64,000 nucleotides of DNA, taken from the NCBI RefSeq assembly GCF_014653695.1, contig NZ_BNAR01000007.1:372001-436000 (forward strand), in the 5' to 3' direction. Within the stretch, counting starts at the first letter, position 1, and the number at the start of each line of letters is the position of its first letter. The position numbers and the translations under genes are program-made. Source of the stretch: Lentzea cavernae (lineage in GTDB: Bacteria; Actinomycetota; Actinomycetes; Mycobacteriales; Pseudonocardiaceae). This document shows, piece by piece, positions 1-8,734 of the stretch. The notes beneath the pieces are model-generated. The model was not told where the DNA came from. It did no database searches and saw nothing but the letters and a program-made list of their open reading frames with translations.

Positions 1-362
1 TCCGGCGTGGTGAGGCCCGCGAGGAGTGCCTGCCGGGACGCCTGCAGCCCGCTCTGGAAGCTCGCGTACAGGCACATGACCAGCACGAACGCGGCGAAGT
101 TCCGGGTCAGGAGCAGGATCGCGATGCTGGCGGCGGTGGCGAACGCCAGCACGACGGCGGTGGTGCGCGGCCCCCAGCGGTCGGCGAGATGCCCCAGCGC
201 GACCCCGGCGACCGCGCCGACGCCCCAGGCGAGGGTCAGCGCGAGGCCGACCCTCGCCGCGCTCAGGCCGACGACCTGCGTGAAGTAGAGCGCCGAGACG
301 ACGAGGAAACCGCCGTCACCGATCGAGTTCGTCAGCTGTGCGTACGCGAGTCGCCTGGTCAT
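1..362 (-). CDS. MFS transporter, N-terminal part (runs off window)
   Basis: This is the first 120 or so residues of a major facilitator transporter, reading leftwards from an ATG at 362 and cut by the window edge. The translation starts MTRRLAYAQLTNSIGDGGF and then shows alternating hydrophobic helices. A cytoplasmic loop with GHLADRWGPRT matches the MFS loop 2-3 signature (GxLaDRxGrR). Four membrane segments are visible. It lies 18 bp downstream of the Pr6Pr membrane gene on the same strand, so the two are probably co-transcribed. The substrate cannot be told from this fragment. Confidence 0.8.
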   Translation of the reverse strand, partial: MTRRLAYAQLTNSIGDGGFLVVSALYFTQVVGLSAARVGLALTLAWGVGAVAGVALGHLADRWGPRTTAVVLAFATAASIAILLLTRNFAAFVLVMCLYASFQSGLQASRQALLAGLTTP

Positions 363-380
363 GCTCCGACCGTAAGGCGA

Positions 381-968
381 CTATTGGCCCTGACTGTGGG
401 ACAACGAACGGGTTCGTTTCTGGGCCAATTTCGTGCCGGCCCACGACACCGCGAACGCCAGCAGGACGAAGACCACGGCGACGACCAGGCAGTTCAGCAG
501 CACCTCGCCGTAGCCGTTGCGGCGCGGATCCATGAACGGGTACGGGTACCAGTCCACGATCGGGCCCCTGACCAGCGTGTAGGTCAGGTAGGCGAGCGGG
601 AACGACAGCCAGACCCACGCCCGCCTGGTGCGTTCCGGCGCCAGGAGCCACTCCGCGACCACGAGGATCGGGACGACGGTGTGCAGCACCCAGTTCGCGT
701 AGGCGGGCGTCTGCACGTCGATGCCCCGCAGCAGCAGCCAGTAGACGATCCCCGTCGTGCCCATGTAGAGCACCGCCGCGCCCCTGATCTGCGCCGACAC
801 CGGGTTGAACACGCCCAGCAGCGCCACCACGGCCGCGAAGACGTTGGAGAGCACCGTGAAGTAGCTGAAGTGGTCGGCCGGCCGGAACCCGTCCCCCAGC
901 ACGACCACCAGGTAGACCTCGGCCGAAAGGACCAGCAGGAACACGACCATCCGGAGCAGCTTGATCAC
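381..968 (-). CDS. Pr6Pr family membrane protein
   Basis: A 195-residue integral membrane protein with about six hydrophobic segments. It has the pattern of the Pr6Pr (FAR-17a/AIG1-like) family: FSYFTVLSNVFAA near residue 35, NWVLHTVVPILVVAEWLLAP near the middle, then YTLVRGPIVDWYPYPFMDP and a GYGEVLLNC stretch. These conserved polar residues inside or between helices are typical of the family, whose animal and plant relatives include serine hydrolases with a Thr nucleophile; the bacterial members are uncharacterised. It sits between the DUF2000 gene (24 bp upstream) and the MFS gene (18 bp downstream), all in the same direction. Confidence 0.75.
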   Translation of the reverse strand: MIKLLRMVVFLLVLSAEVYLVVVLGDGFRPADHFSYFTVLSNVFAAVVALLGVFNPVSAQIRGAAVLYMGTTGIVYWLLLRGIDVQTPAYANWVLHTVVPILVVAEWLLAPERTRRAWVWLSFPLAYLTYTLVRGPIVDWYPYPFMDPRRNGYGEVLLNCLVVAVVFVLLAFAVSWAGTKLAQKRTRSLSHSQGQ

Positions 969-992
969 GTGGGGAATTAGAACCCGGTTCGG

Positions 993-1391
993 TCAGGGGT
1001 GCATCCGGGCGCCCTTGAAGATCTTGTCGACGGCGTTCTTCTGGCCGTGGACCGCGATGCCGACCAGGTCGAGGTCCTGCGTGTGCACCTTGCGGACGGC
1101 CGCGCGGTTGTCGGCGTCGTTGCCGGTCGCGAACAGGTCCGCGGTGAAGATCGTCATCACCTGGTCGCGGTTCAGCGCACGCCCGTGGGCCTTCTTGAGC
1201 AGGTCCGCGTCGCCCTGCAGGACCACGACGGGCTGGCCGAACATCGCCAGGTAGCGGACGTCGTCGGCGTCGACGTAGGGCTCGCCGCGCAGGGTCTCGG
1301 GCAGGCCGCTGACGAGGAAGGCGGTGACGTTCAGCGCCTGCCACCCGGCCAGGTCGTCCCGCAACAGCACAGCGATCTTGGTGTCGAACAT
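993..1391 (-). CDS. DUF2000 family protein
   Basis: A 132-residue soluble protein of the DUF2000 family, which has a peptidyl-tRNA-hydrolase-like fold but no established reaction. The start MFDTKIAVLLRDDLAGWQAL and the internal FGQPVVVLQGD and DLVGIAVHG segments match the family closely. I chose ATG 1391 because family members begin with MFDTK; an in-frame GTG at 1400 would add three residues. It is transcribed away from the AraC regulator with only 50 bp between the two starts, a pairing that suggests the regulator controls this gene and perhaps the Pr6Pr and MFS genes behind it. Confidence 0.8.
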   Translation of the reverse strand: MFDTKIAVLLRDDLAGWQALNVTAFLVSGLPETLRGEPYVDADDVRYLAMFGQPVVVLQGDADLLKKAHGRALNRDQVMTIFTADLFATGNDADNRAAVRKVHTQDLDLVGIAVHGQKNAVDKIFKGARMHP

Positions 1392-1441
1392 GGGCTCCAC
1401 GATCGCGGGCGTGCGGGTTTCGCGTCTTGTACGTTCCTGAC

Positions 1442-2203
1442 ATGAGCGTCACCGCATGGCGGCCGGCGGTGGAGGGCATCAAGGAGGTCTTCCACGCGTC
1501 GTTCACCACGCACGTCTACCCAGCGCACACGCACGACGCGTGGACGTTGATGGTGCTCGACGCCGGAGCCGTGCGGTACGAACTGGACCGTCACGAGCAC
1601 GGCGCGCTCGTCGACGGCGTCACGCTGTTGCCGCCGCACGTGCCGCACGACGGGCGGTCCGCGCTCCCGACCGGCTTCCACAAGCGCGTGCTGTACCTGG
1701 ACGACTCAGTGCTGCCGTCCGGCCTGATCGGCAAGGCCGTCGACACGCCGATGCTGCCCGATCCCCTGCTCCGCCACCGGGTGCACCAGCTGCACCTCGC
1801 GCTGGACGAGCCGCTCGAGGCGTCGTCGCGGCTCGCGCTGATCACCGAACGCCTGACGCACCACTTCGCCGGCACCACTCCCGCCGTGCACGCGGATCCG
1901 ACGCTCGCCGACCGGTTGCGGCAGCTGCTCGACGCCTCGCTGCCGTCGGGGATCTCGCTCGCGGAGGCCGCTCTCGAACTGCAGACCAGTCCCACGCACC
2001 TCGTGCGGGCGTTCAGCCGCCGGTTCGGGTTGCCGCCGCACCGGTACCTGACCGGCCGCCGGGTGGACCTCGCGCGCGGCCTCCTGGTCGAGGGCCGGTC
2101 CGCGGCGGAGGTGGCGGTGCTGGCCGGGTTCCACGACCAGTCGCACCTCACGCGCCATTTTCGCCGTGTCCTGGGTACGAGCCCCGGCCGGTTCGTACGC
2201 TGA
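1442..2203 (+). CDS. AraC family transcriptional regulator
   Basis: A 253-residue regulator with an N-terminal cupin-like sensor and a C-terminal AraC double helix-turn-helix. The sensor carries FTTHVYPAHTHDAWTLMVLD (HxH metal/ligand type motif) and HVPHDGRSA. The DNA-binding part has the usual AHF-type features: SPTHLVRAFSRRFGLPPHRY and AEVAVLAGFHDQSHLTRHFR. The family activates or represses neighbouring genes in response to a small ligand. It diverges from the DUF2000 gene, its most likely target. ATG 1442 is preferred; an ATG at 1427 would add five residues. The AfsR-like gene starts 4 bp after its stop, so it may be translationally coupled to that regulator. Confidence 0.88.
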   Translation: MSVTAWRPAVEGIKEVFHASFTTHVYPAHTHDAWTLMVLDAGAVRYELDRHEHGALVDGVTLLPPHVPHDGRSALPTGFHKRVLYLDDSVLPSGLIGKAVDTPMLPDPLLRHRVHQLHLALDEPLEASSRLALITERLTHHFAGTTPAVHADPTLADRLRQLLDASLPSGISLAEAALELQTSPTHLVRAFSRRFGLPPHRYLTGRRVDLARGLLVEGRSAAEVAVLAGFHDQSHLTRHFRRVLGTSPGRFVR

Positions 2204-2207
2204 CACC

Positions 2208-4805
2208 GTGCAGGTCGGCATTCTCGGGCCCGTCGAGGCCCACTCCCCGGACGGCAGGATCGCGGTGGGCGGCCCGCGGCCGCGCACCCTGCTCGCGTTG
2301 CTGGCGATCCGGGTGGGCGAGATCGTCCCGCTCGACCGGCTGGTCGACGAGCTCTACGGCTCCACTCCACCGGCGGACGCCGCGAACGCCTTGCAGGGCC
2401 AGGTTTCCCGGCTGCGCCGAGCGCTCGGCGACGCGTCCCTGATCGAGTTCCACCCGGCCGGGTACCGCCTGGCGTTGCCCGAGCGGGAGGTCGACGCGCA
2501 CCGGTTCGCGGCGCTGGCGGCGGACGGCCGGCGGGCGTTGGAGCAGGGCGACCCGCAGGCGGCGGAATCCCTTCTGTCCGAAGCACTGCGGCTCTGGCGC
2601 GGGCCGGCGCTCGCCGACGTCGCGCTGGACGGCCACGCGACTCGCCTGGAGCAGCAACGGTCTGCTGCTCTCGGCTCCCTGGTCGCCGCGCGGATCCGGC
2701 TCGGCAAGGCCGATGTCGCGCAGGTCCAGGACCTGGTGCGGCAGAACCCGCTGGACGAACGCCTGCGCGGGTACCTGATGCAGGCGCTGAACCAGCAGGG
2801 GCGTCAAGCCGAGGCGCTGCAGGCCTTCGAGGACGCCCGCGCGGTGCTGGCCGACGAACTCGGCACCGACCCGTCACCCGAACTGCGCGCGGTGCACCTG
2901 CAGGTCCTGCGCGGCCAGACCCACCGCGAGCTCCCAGCCCAGCTGACGACGTTCGTCGGCAGGCAGGAGGAACTGCGGCGGATCGCGGCGCTGACGTCCC
3001 GGCTCGTCACGCTCACCGGTCCCGGCGGCGCGGGCAAGACCAGGCTCGCGCTGCAGGCCGCCGGTCCCGGTGCGATCTTCGTCGACCTGGCCCCGGCCAA
3101 GGACGTCGCGGCGGCGACCCTGCAGGCGCTGGGGCTCAAGGAAACCGTGCTGGAGCCGGAGGACCGCCTGACGCTGGCCCTGCGCGAGCGCTCGGCGTTG
3201 CTGATCCTGGACAACTGCGAACACCTGGTCGTCCAGGCCGCCCGGCTGGCCGGGCACCTGCTCAGCACGTGCCCGTCGCTGCGCATCCTCGCCACGAGCC
3301 GGGAAGCGCTCGGCATCACCGGCGAGACGCTGTGCCCGGTGCCGCCGCTCGACCCCGAGCAGAGCGTGGCGCTGTTCGCCGACCGCGCCCGCCTGGTCAA
3401 CCCGGCGTTCGTGCTCGACCGGCACACCACCGACATCTGCCGCGAGCTCGACGGCCTGCCGCTGGCGATCGAACTGGCCGCCGCCCGCACCCGCACGCTG
3501 ACCACCGAGGAGATCGCGGACCGCCTGAACGACCGCTTCCGCCTGCTCACCAAGGGAAACCGCGCCGCGGCACCGCGCCACCAAACGCTGCGCGCGGTCG
3601 TGGAGTGGAGCTGGGACCTGCTGTCCGTGCAGGAGCGGGACCTGGCCGCCTGCCTGGCCACGTTCAGCGGCGGGGCGACCCTGGAGGCCGTCGAGGTGGT
3701 GTGCGGGCACGACGTCGAGGTGCTGGACGCGTTGGTGGACAAGTCCCTGGTGGAGGCGAGTGACGGCCGCTACCGGATGCTGGAGACCATCCGCGAGTTC
3801 TGCTCGCAGCACAAACGCGTCGACGCCGCCCACGCCGCGTACTTCCACGACCTCGCCCGCCGCGCGGATCCCGAACTGCGCCAACGGGATCAGGTTCGGT
3901 GGTTCGCCCGGCTGACCGCCGAGCACGCGAACCTGATGCAGGCCGTCGCCTGGGCCGCCGAGCACGAGCCGGAACGGGCGTTGCGGCTCGTGAGCGACCT
4001 GTCCTGGTACTGGTACGTGAAGGGCAGTCGCAACGAAGTCCTCGGCACAGCGGAGAAACTGCTCTCCGTCGTCGAGGAGGAGACCACCGAGCGGTACGCG
4101 ATCCTGCTGGCCCTCGCCGCGCCGGAACGCGTGCAGGCCGTGCTGACGCGGTTGGAGGGACCGATCACCCAGCCGTTCGTGCTCATCGCCTGGGCGATGC
4201 TCACCGGCCCGCCGGACCCCGGCGCCCCGCGCACCCCGTTGCAGGACGAGGTCGAGCACAGCGACGACCCGTGGATCCAGGGCCTGATCGGGTTCAGCAA
4301 CTCCTACACCGGCTGGGCCGCGCGCGGGAACCGCGAGCTCGCGATCGAGCAGTCCCGCGAGGCGTTGCGGCGGTTCCAGGACCTGGGCGAGCGCTGGGGT
4401 GCCGCGCAGGTGCTCGACGTGCTGGCCAACCTCACCCAGGACCCCGTCGAAGCACTCGCCCTGACCGACGAGGCGCTGCGCGTCGTGGCGGAACTCGGTG
4501 CGAAGGAAGAACTCGCCGAGTTCCGGCAACGGCGCGGGGACCGGTTGCTCGACCTCGACGAGGCCGCGGCGGAACGCGACTACCTGCAGGCGCTGGAGCA
4601 GGCGACGCAGGCGGGCCTGGCAGCCACCCGCGCACTCGCGAACGCGGGCCTCGCCAGGATCGCCTGGCGCAGAGGTGATCCCGCGCGGGCGGAGGAGCTG
4701 CTGCGGGACGCCCAGCGGGAGCTCGGGTTCGGGTGGATGCACACCGCGGCCAAGCAGCAGGTCGACGAGGTGCTCGAGGAGCTGCTGCGGAGCCGGGGAG
4801 CCTGA
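2208..4805 (+). CDS. AfsR/SARP-type regulator (BTAD, NB-ARC, TPR)
   Basis: An 865-residue STAND regulator. Residues 1-90 form an OmpR-like winged helix (VQVGILGPVEA start, then RPRTLLALLAI), followed by a bacterial transcriptional activation domain to about 240. An NTPase has Walker A GPGGAGKTRLA near residue 272, Walker B LLILDNCEHL and the sensor LATSREALGI. The C-terminal third is helical repeat (TPR-like). GTG 2208 is chosen because VQVGILGPVE is the canonical SARP N-terminus and the upstream AraC gene stops at 2203. Such proteins activate secondary-metabolite or stress genes after ATP-dependent oligomerisation. No biosynthetic cluster is next to it, so the target is unknown. A strong hairpin follows the gene. 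Confidence 0.88.
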   Translation: MQVGILGPVEAHSPDGRIAVGGPRPRTLLALLAIRVGEIVPLDRLVDELYGSTPPADAANALQGQVSRLRRALGDASLIEFHPAGYRLALPEREVDAHRFAALAADGRRALEQGDPQAAESLLSEALRLWRGPALADVALDGHATRLEQQRSAALGSLVAARIRLGKADVAQVQDLVRQNPLDERLRGYLMQALNQQGRQAEALQAFEDARAVLADELGTDPSPELRAVHLQVLRGQTHRELPAQLTTFVGRQEELRRIAALTSRLVTLTGPGGAGKTRLALQAAGPGAIFVDLAPAKDVAAATLQALGLKETVLEPEDRLTLALRERSALLILDNCEHLVVQAARLAGHLLSTCPSLRILATSREALGITGETLCPVPPLDPEQSVALFADRARLVNPAFVLDRHTTDICRELDGLPLAIELAAARTRTLTTEEIADRLNDRFRLLTKGNRAAAPRHQTLRAVVEWSWDLLSVQERDLAACLATFSGGATLEAVEVVCGHDVEVLDALVDKSLVEASDGRYRMLETIREFCSQHKRVDAAHAAYFHDLARRADPELRQRDQVRWFARLTAEHANLMQAVAWAAEHEPERALRLVSDLSWYWYVKGSRNEVLGTAEKLLSVVEEETTERYAILLALAAPERVQAVLTRLEGPITQPFVLIAWAMLTGPPDPGAPRTPLQDEVEHSDDPWIQGLIGFSNSYTGWAARGNRELAIEQSREALRRFQDLGERWGAAQVLDVLANLTQDPVEALALTDEALRVVAELGAKEELAEFRQRRGDRLLDLDEAAAERDYLQALEQATQAGLAATRALANAGLARIAWRRGDPARAEELLRDAQRELGFGWMHTAAKQQVDEVLEELLRSRGA

Positions 4806-4818
4806 TCGCGCGGACAGG

Positions 4819-4850
4819 TCACCGCGGAGGACCTCGGTCCTCCGCGGTGA
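4819..4850. terminator. Bidirectional hairpin between convergent genes
   Basis: A perfect 15-bp inverted repeat (TCACCGCGGAGGACC and its complement) with a 2-nt centre lies between the AfsR-like gene (stop 4805) and the convergent DUF305 gene (stop 4866). It has no long U-tract, as is common in actinomycetes. It most likely ends transcription from both sides. Confidence 0.7.
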
Positions 4851-4865
4851 ACGACTCGGGCGGGC

Positions 4866-5462
4866 CTACGGTCCGCTGATGATCTTCAGCATCTGCTGGA
4901 TCTGGCCCTGCCTGGTGGCGATGACCCGCTCGGCGTACGCCGTCGTCTCCGGGTTCATGCCGTCCTTCTTCTCATCGAGGGCCATCTCGACGCCGGCGCC
5001 CTGATGACCGGTCATCAGGTTGAGGAAGTTCATGTCGAACTCGGCGCCGTTCTTGTCCTTGGCCTCGTTGATGACCTTGTCGTCGAGCAGTGGCTGACCT
5101 CCGTGGGCGACGTGCAGGTTCGCGCCGTCGCCTTCCGGCTTGTCCCACAGCTTCAGCCACGACTTGAGCATCGTGAGCTCCTCGCGCTGGGTCACGTCGA
5201 TCGCGCCCGCGAGGTCCTTCGCCTCCTGGCTGGTCGCCTTCGCCAGCCCCACCTGCGAGAGGCTGATGCCCAGTTGCAGGTGGTCCACCATCATCTGCAC
5301 GAACGTCACGTCCGCGTCGTTGAACCTCGCACTGGCGCCGGGAACGGGTGGTGCGGCGGAAGAAGCGCCGTGCCCGTGGGCTCCTTGGCCCTCCGGCACG
5401 ACCGCTTCTCCGCCGCACCCCGCCAGCGCCAGGACCGCGACCGCGATCACCAGGCGCTTCAT
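4866..5462 (-). CDS. DUF305 lipoprotein paired with LPMO
   Basis: A 198-residue lipoprotein: MKRLVIAVAVLALAGCGGE gives a lipobox (LAGC), followed by a His-rich linker (GAHGHGASS) and a ferritin-like DUF305 domain. DUF305 normally has two MxxHH-type motifs; here they read MMVDHLQLGISL and TGHQGAGVEMA, each with a single His, so metal binding may be altered. DUF305 members elsewhere bind copper (CopM of cyanobacteria is one). It starts 4 bp after the stop of a copper-dependent LPMO on the same strand and must be co-transcribed with it. I infer a role in copper supply or storage for that enzyme on the outer face of the membrane. Confidence 0.82.
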   Translation of the reverse strand: MKRLVIAVAVLALAGCGGEAVVPEGQGAHGHGASSAAPPVPGASARFNDADVTFVQMMVDHLQLGISLSQVGLAKATSQEAKDLAGAIDVTQREELTMLKSWLKLWDKPEGDGANLHVAHGGQPLLDDKVINEAKDKNGAEFDMNFLNLMTGHQGAGVEMALDEKKDGMNPETTAYAERVIATRQGQIQQMLKIISGP

Positions 5463-5466
5463 CGGG

Positions 5467-6222
5467 TCAGACCTTCTCCCACAGCGCCGCCACGTTCGGC
5501 GGTTCCCAGCCGGTCAGCGAGGTGTGCGCCTGACGGCAGCGGTAGCTCGAACCGCCGTAGGTGACGGTCGAGCCGACCGCGTAGGAGGTGTTCGCCGCCC
5601 ACGTGCCACCGGCGGGCGGTTGCTGCGTCGTCGTGGTGACAGGCGGGTTCGTGGTCGTGGGGGGACGGGTGGTCGTGGTGGTGGGCGGCGGGTTCGTCGT
5701 GCCACCACCGTTGATGTTGAGGTCGATGCACGAGTAGAACGCGTTCACCGTGTCGCCGATGTTCCAGATCGCGTAGAGCTTCTGGCGACCGGTGAACCCG
5801 CCGAGGTTGATCGTGTGCGTGGTCGGGTTGCTCGGCTGCGCGTTGTTGCCGGACACGAAGCCGACGCGCGTGCCGCCGATGAAGTACTCGTAGTCGCGTG
5901 TGACGTGCCGCGCGGTGAAGGTCCAGGTCAGCGTCAGGCTGCTGCCGGTGTTGTGGACCTTCCAGGGCAGGGCGTCGTTGTCGAGCTCGCGGAAGGCGCC
6001 GTTCGCTCCGCTGCAGTTCTTCAGGCCCTTGGGGCCCTCGGCGCTCTGCGGCTCGTACCTGGCTTGACCACAGGTGTCGCCGAGCGCCCCTTGGGCGCAC
6101 TGAGCCGCACGGCTGGCCGGCGACGAGATGTATCCGTGCGCGCTGGCCGAACCGACCGGCGTGATGAAGACGATTGCAGGGACAGCGGCCAGGACGAGCG
6201 CCGCTTTGCGCATGAGTTTCAT
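5467..6222 (-). CDS. AA10 lytic polysaccharide monooxygenase with C-terminal CBM5/12
   Basis: A 251-residue secreted copper enzyme that oxidatively cleaves crystalline chitin or cellulose. The signal peptide ends at SASA, leaving His29 (HGYISSP) as the mature N-terminus; with His106 (TARHVTRDYEYF) it makes the copper histidine brace. The catalytic domain ends with FYSCIDLNI near residue 180. A Thr/Pro linker (about 185-205) leads to a small CBM5/12-type domain (WAANTSYAVGSTVTYGGSSY ... WEPP), which favours chitin as substrate. The gene has a dre palindrome about 100 bp upstream and is followed 4 bp later by the DUF305 lipoprotein gene. The GH18 chitinase at 34 kb carries the same operator type. 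Confidence 0.93.
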   Translation of the reverse strand: MKLMRKAALVLAAVPAIVFITPVGSASAHGYISSPASRAAQCAQGALGDTCGQARYEPQSAEGPKGLKNCSGANGAFRELDNDALPWKVHNTGSSLTLTWTFTARHVTRDYEYFIGGTRVGFVSGNNAQPSNPTTHTINLGGFTGRQKLYAIWNIGDTVNAFYSCIDLNINGGGTTNPPPTTTTTRPPTTTNPPVTTTTQQPPAGGTWAANTSYAVGSTVTYGGSSYRCRQAHTSLTGWEPPNVAALWEKV

Positions 6223-6321
6223 TCGTCCGAACTCCTTGGATCGTTCCCAAACGGGTTGACCCGTAGGCAGGGGGCGGGAACCGGGAGCGCTTCAGGGACG
6301 CTCACCGATCCAGTGTCGGTC

Positions 6322-6337
6322 TGTGGTCTAGACCATA
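6322..6337. promoter_or_regulatory. DasR-responsive element (dre) upstream of LPMO
   Basis: Positions 6324-6335 read TGGTCTAGACCA, a perfect 12-bp palindrome matching the core of the dre consensus bound by the GntR-family repressor DasR of Streptomyces, which is released by amino-sugar phosphates. It is about 100 bp before the LPMO start. This predicts chitin/GlcNAc-controlled expression of the LPMO and the DUF305 gene. Confidence 0.85.
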
Positions 6338-6503
6338 AACCGACTTTCGGAAAGTGGTCAAGTGATCATCGGCGAAGAGCCGAAAACTGGTTCCCAGCAA
6401 CAGTTCCGCACACGCGGGCGGCATCGGCATCCGCCGTTCGGGTCACTGGAGCAGACCACTCGGCCCAGCGGTACGAATCGCTCAGGCTGGGTAACCCAGT
6501 CCC

Positions 6504-6986
6504 ATGCGCGAATTCGACGAGCCCAGCAGGACGTCCGGTCCCGGCGTCGTGGCCGACGGCCCCGCCGGGGCCCCGACAGTGCTCGTGATCGATCCAGCCG
6601 GCGAGGCGCCGCACAACGAGATCCCCGCGACCTGGCGGAATCTGACGGACCGCCTGCGGATCGTCTGGCTGCGCGTACCGGCCGCGCCGACCTGGCAGTC
6701 CACAGTGGACAAGGTGCTGACCATGCACCGCGACGACGTCAAGCCGGTGCTCGACGTCGTCACCAGCGGCCCGATCGCGGCGGACGTGCTCGACCTGGTC
6801 CGACGGCACGAGGACCTGGTCCGCTCGGTGCTGCTGGTGGACCCCGAGGTGGAGGTGCACGACGAGTTCGCCCGCGTGGTCGTGCGCAGCTCCGACTCCC
6901 CTGACGACCGCATCCCGCCGCCACTGCCGCTGGGCCACCCCGACGTCGTCTTCGGCGTGGTGGAGGAGCTCGACAGGCTGGGGTGA
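6504..6986 (+). CDS. Hypothetical protein, alpha/beta-hydrolase-like N-terminal half
   Basis: A 160-residue cytoplasmic protein I do not recognise as a named family. It has a Rossmann-like pattern: a strand APTVLVIDP, a charged helix, a second strand LRIVWLRV, a helix, then PVLDVVTSGPIAADVLDLVR and VRSVLLVDPE. This resembles an alpha/beta hydrolase core in which the nucleophile elbow (GxSxG) is replaced by TSGPIA, so it may be a non-catalytic relative. The C-terminus is short and acidic. It stands alone, 270 bp from the divergent LPMO and 80 bp before a DUF305 lipoprotein. Confidence 0.65.
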   Translation: MREFDEPSRTSGPGVVADGPAGAPTVLVIDPAGEAPHNEIPATWRNLTDRLRIVWLRVPAAPTWQSTVDKVLTMHRDDVKPVLDVVTSGPIAADVLDLVRRHEDLVRSVLLVDPEVEVHDEFARVVVRSSDSPDDRIPPPLPLGHPDVVFGVVEELDRLG

Positions 6987-7067
6987 AGCTTAGGTTCAAG
7001 AAGTTTCACTGAACCGGACAGATCGGCCACCCGTATCCCTCGGCAGGGAACTGAGACGGGAGGCTTG

Positions 7068-7607
7068 ATGCGAGCGCGTCTGCTCATCATCGTGCTAGGG
7101 CTGGTTGCGCTGACGGGCTGTTCATCGGTCGGCGGCGGCTCGGGCGAACCAGCGGCCAACGAGGCGGACGCGACGTTCTCGTTGCGGATGATTCCGCACC
7201 ACCACCAGACGATCGACATCGCCACGGTCGCCAGGACGAAGTCCAAGGACCAGTTCGTCATCGACGTGGCCGACAAGATCGCCACCGCCGAGGCCGGCGA
7301 GATCGAGCAGATGGCCACGTACCTGCGCAGCTGGAACATCCAGGTGCCGGGCAACGACGCCAACGCCGCGCACAAGATGGCCGGCATGATGACCGCCAAG
7401 GACGTCGAGGCGCTGAAGTCCGCCACGGGCAAGCAGTACGACGACCTGTTCCTCGCCACCCTCTCCCGCCACCTCCGCAGTGGCGTGGACATGGCGAAGG
7501 ACGCCCAGGCCAAGGGCGAGCACATCGGCTCGAAGGCCCTGGCCGGCAAAATCATCGTGTCGCAGACCGAGGTGCTCGACCAGATCGCCGCCAAGCAGAA
7601 GTCCTGA
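7068..7607 (+). CDS. DUF305 lipoprotein
   Basis: A 179-residue lipoprotein with lipobox LTGC after MRARLLIIVLGLVA, and a single DUF305 ferritin-like domain. The signature MIPHHHQTIDIA is intact here (three His in a row), unlike the diverged copy at 4.9-5.5 kb; the second motif is ATLSRHLRSGVDMA. A strong Shine-Dalgarno (GGGAGG, 7058-7063) precedes ATG 7068. A TTG at 7065 is possible but too close. Family members are periplasmic or surface metal (copper) binding proteins of unclear physiology. It is monocistronic in appearance, with a hairpin after the stop. Confidence 0.85.
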   Translation: MRARLLIIVLGLVALTGCSSVGGGSGEPAANEADATFSLRMIPHHHQTIDIATVARTKSKDQFVIDVADKIATAEAGEIEQMATYLRSWNIQVPGNDANAAHKMAGMMTAKDVEALKSATGKQYDDLFLATLSRHLRSGVDMAKDAQAKGEHIGSKALAGKIIVSQTEVLDQIAAKQKS

Positions 7608-7636
7608 CACCGCACCAGGACCAGCTCTGCCACACA

Positions 7637-7666
7637 CACGTCCACCGCCGCCGGGCAGTGGACGTG
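7637..7666. terminator. Possible terminator hairpin after DUF305 gene
   Basis: A 9-bp perfect inverted repeat (CACGTCCAC / GTGGACGTG) with a 12-nt GC-rich loop lies 30 bp after the DUF305 stop. It could end that transcript; the palindrome could also be a protein site for the following peptidase gene. Confidence 0.4.
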
Positions 7667-7726
7667 CAGGCATGTCCGGACCTGAATCCGGTACGGCAAA
7701 CCGCTGTGCCCCAATAGGCTCAGCTC

Positions 7727-8674
7727 ATGTACCCACAGGTGGAGCCCTACGCCCAGGGCATGCTCGACGTAGGCGACGGCCAGCAGATCCACTGGGAGGC
7801 CAGCGGCAACCCGGACGGCAAACCGGCGTGCGTCTTCCACGGCGGCCCGGGCTCCGGCTCCCACCCGAGGTGGCGCGAGGACTTCGACCCCGCCCACTGG
7901 AACCTGGTCCTCTGGGACCAGCGCGGCGCCGGCCGCAGCACCCCGTCGGCGGCGGACCCGGCCACCGGCATGGAGCACAACACCACCCAGCACCTGATCG
8001 ACGACGCCGAGAAGCTCCGCGAGCACCTCGGGATCGACAGGTGGCTGCTGATCGGCGGTTCCTGGGGCTCCACGCTGATCCTCGCCTACGCGATCCAGCA
8101 CCCGAACAGGGTCAGCGAGATCATCATCCCCGCGGTCACCACGAGCCGTCCGGAAGAGCACGCGTGGATCACCCGCGGCCTCGGCCTCTTCTACCCGGAC
8201 CACTTCGACGCGTTCCGCGACGGCGTTCTGGAAGAGGACCGTGACGGCAACCTGGCCCTGGCCTACAGCAAGCTGCTGGAGTCACCGGATCCCGAGGTCC
8301 GCGAGAAGGCCGCGTGGGACTGGAGCAAGTGGAACCTGTCCACGATCACCGGCGGCGACAACGACTTCACCGGCACCCGCTACGAGGACCCGGCCACGCG
8401 CTACCGGCTCGCACGGACCGTCAGCCACTACTGGGGCAACGAGGCGTTCCTCGAGCCCGACCACATCTTCGACAACCTCGACAGGCTCAGGGGCATCCCC
8501 GGTGTGCTGATCCACGGCCGCAACGACTTCGGCGGGCCGCTGTACACCGCGTGGGAGGTCGCGAAGAAGTGGCCCGACGCCGAACTGGTGATCCTGAACG
8601 ACGCCGGTCACGTCATCATGGAGGGCAACAGCATGGACGAGGCCATCGCCGCCGCCGTCGAGAAGTTCCGCTAG
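7727..8674 (+). CDS. pip: Prolyl aminopeptidase (proline iminopeptidase)
   Basis: A 315-residue cytoplasmic serine peptidase of family S33 that releases N-terminal proline from peptides. It has the oxyanion segment HGGPGSGSHP, the family signature LWDQRGAGRST, the nucleophile elbow GGSWGST, and late acid/base residues in IHGRNDFGGP and LNDAGH. Length and motif order match Xanthomonas/actinobacterial PIPs. There is no signal peptide. It is flanked by a hairpin upstream and a convergent gene downstream and appears monocistronic. Confidence 0.93.
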   Translation: MYPQVEPYAQGMLDVGDGQQIHWEASGNPDGKPACVFHGGPGSGSHPRWREDFDPAHWNLVLWDQRGAGRSTPSAADPATGMEHNTTQHLIDDAEKLREHLGIDRWLLIGGSWGSTLILAYAIQHPNRVSEIIIPAVTTSRPEEHAWITRGLGLFYPDHFDAFRDGVLEEDRDGNLALAYSKLLESPDPEVREKAAWDWSKWNLSTITGGDNDFTGTRYEDPATRYRLARTVSHYWGNEAFLEPDHIFDNLDRLRGIPGVLIHGRNDFGGPLYTAWEVAKKWPDAELVILNDAGHVIMEGNSMDEAIAAAVEKFR

Positions 8675-8734
8675 GGAGCTGGGCGACGGGTCGCGTGACG
8701 CTCCGGCCGGGAGCTCGTTGCGCGGGAGCGGCCG

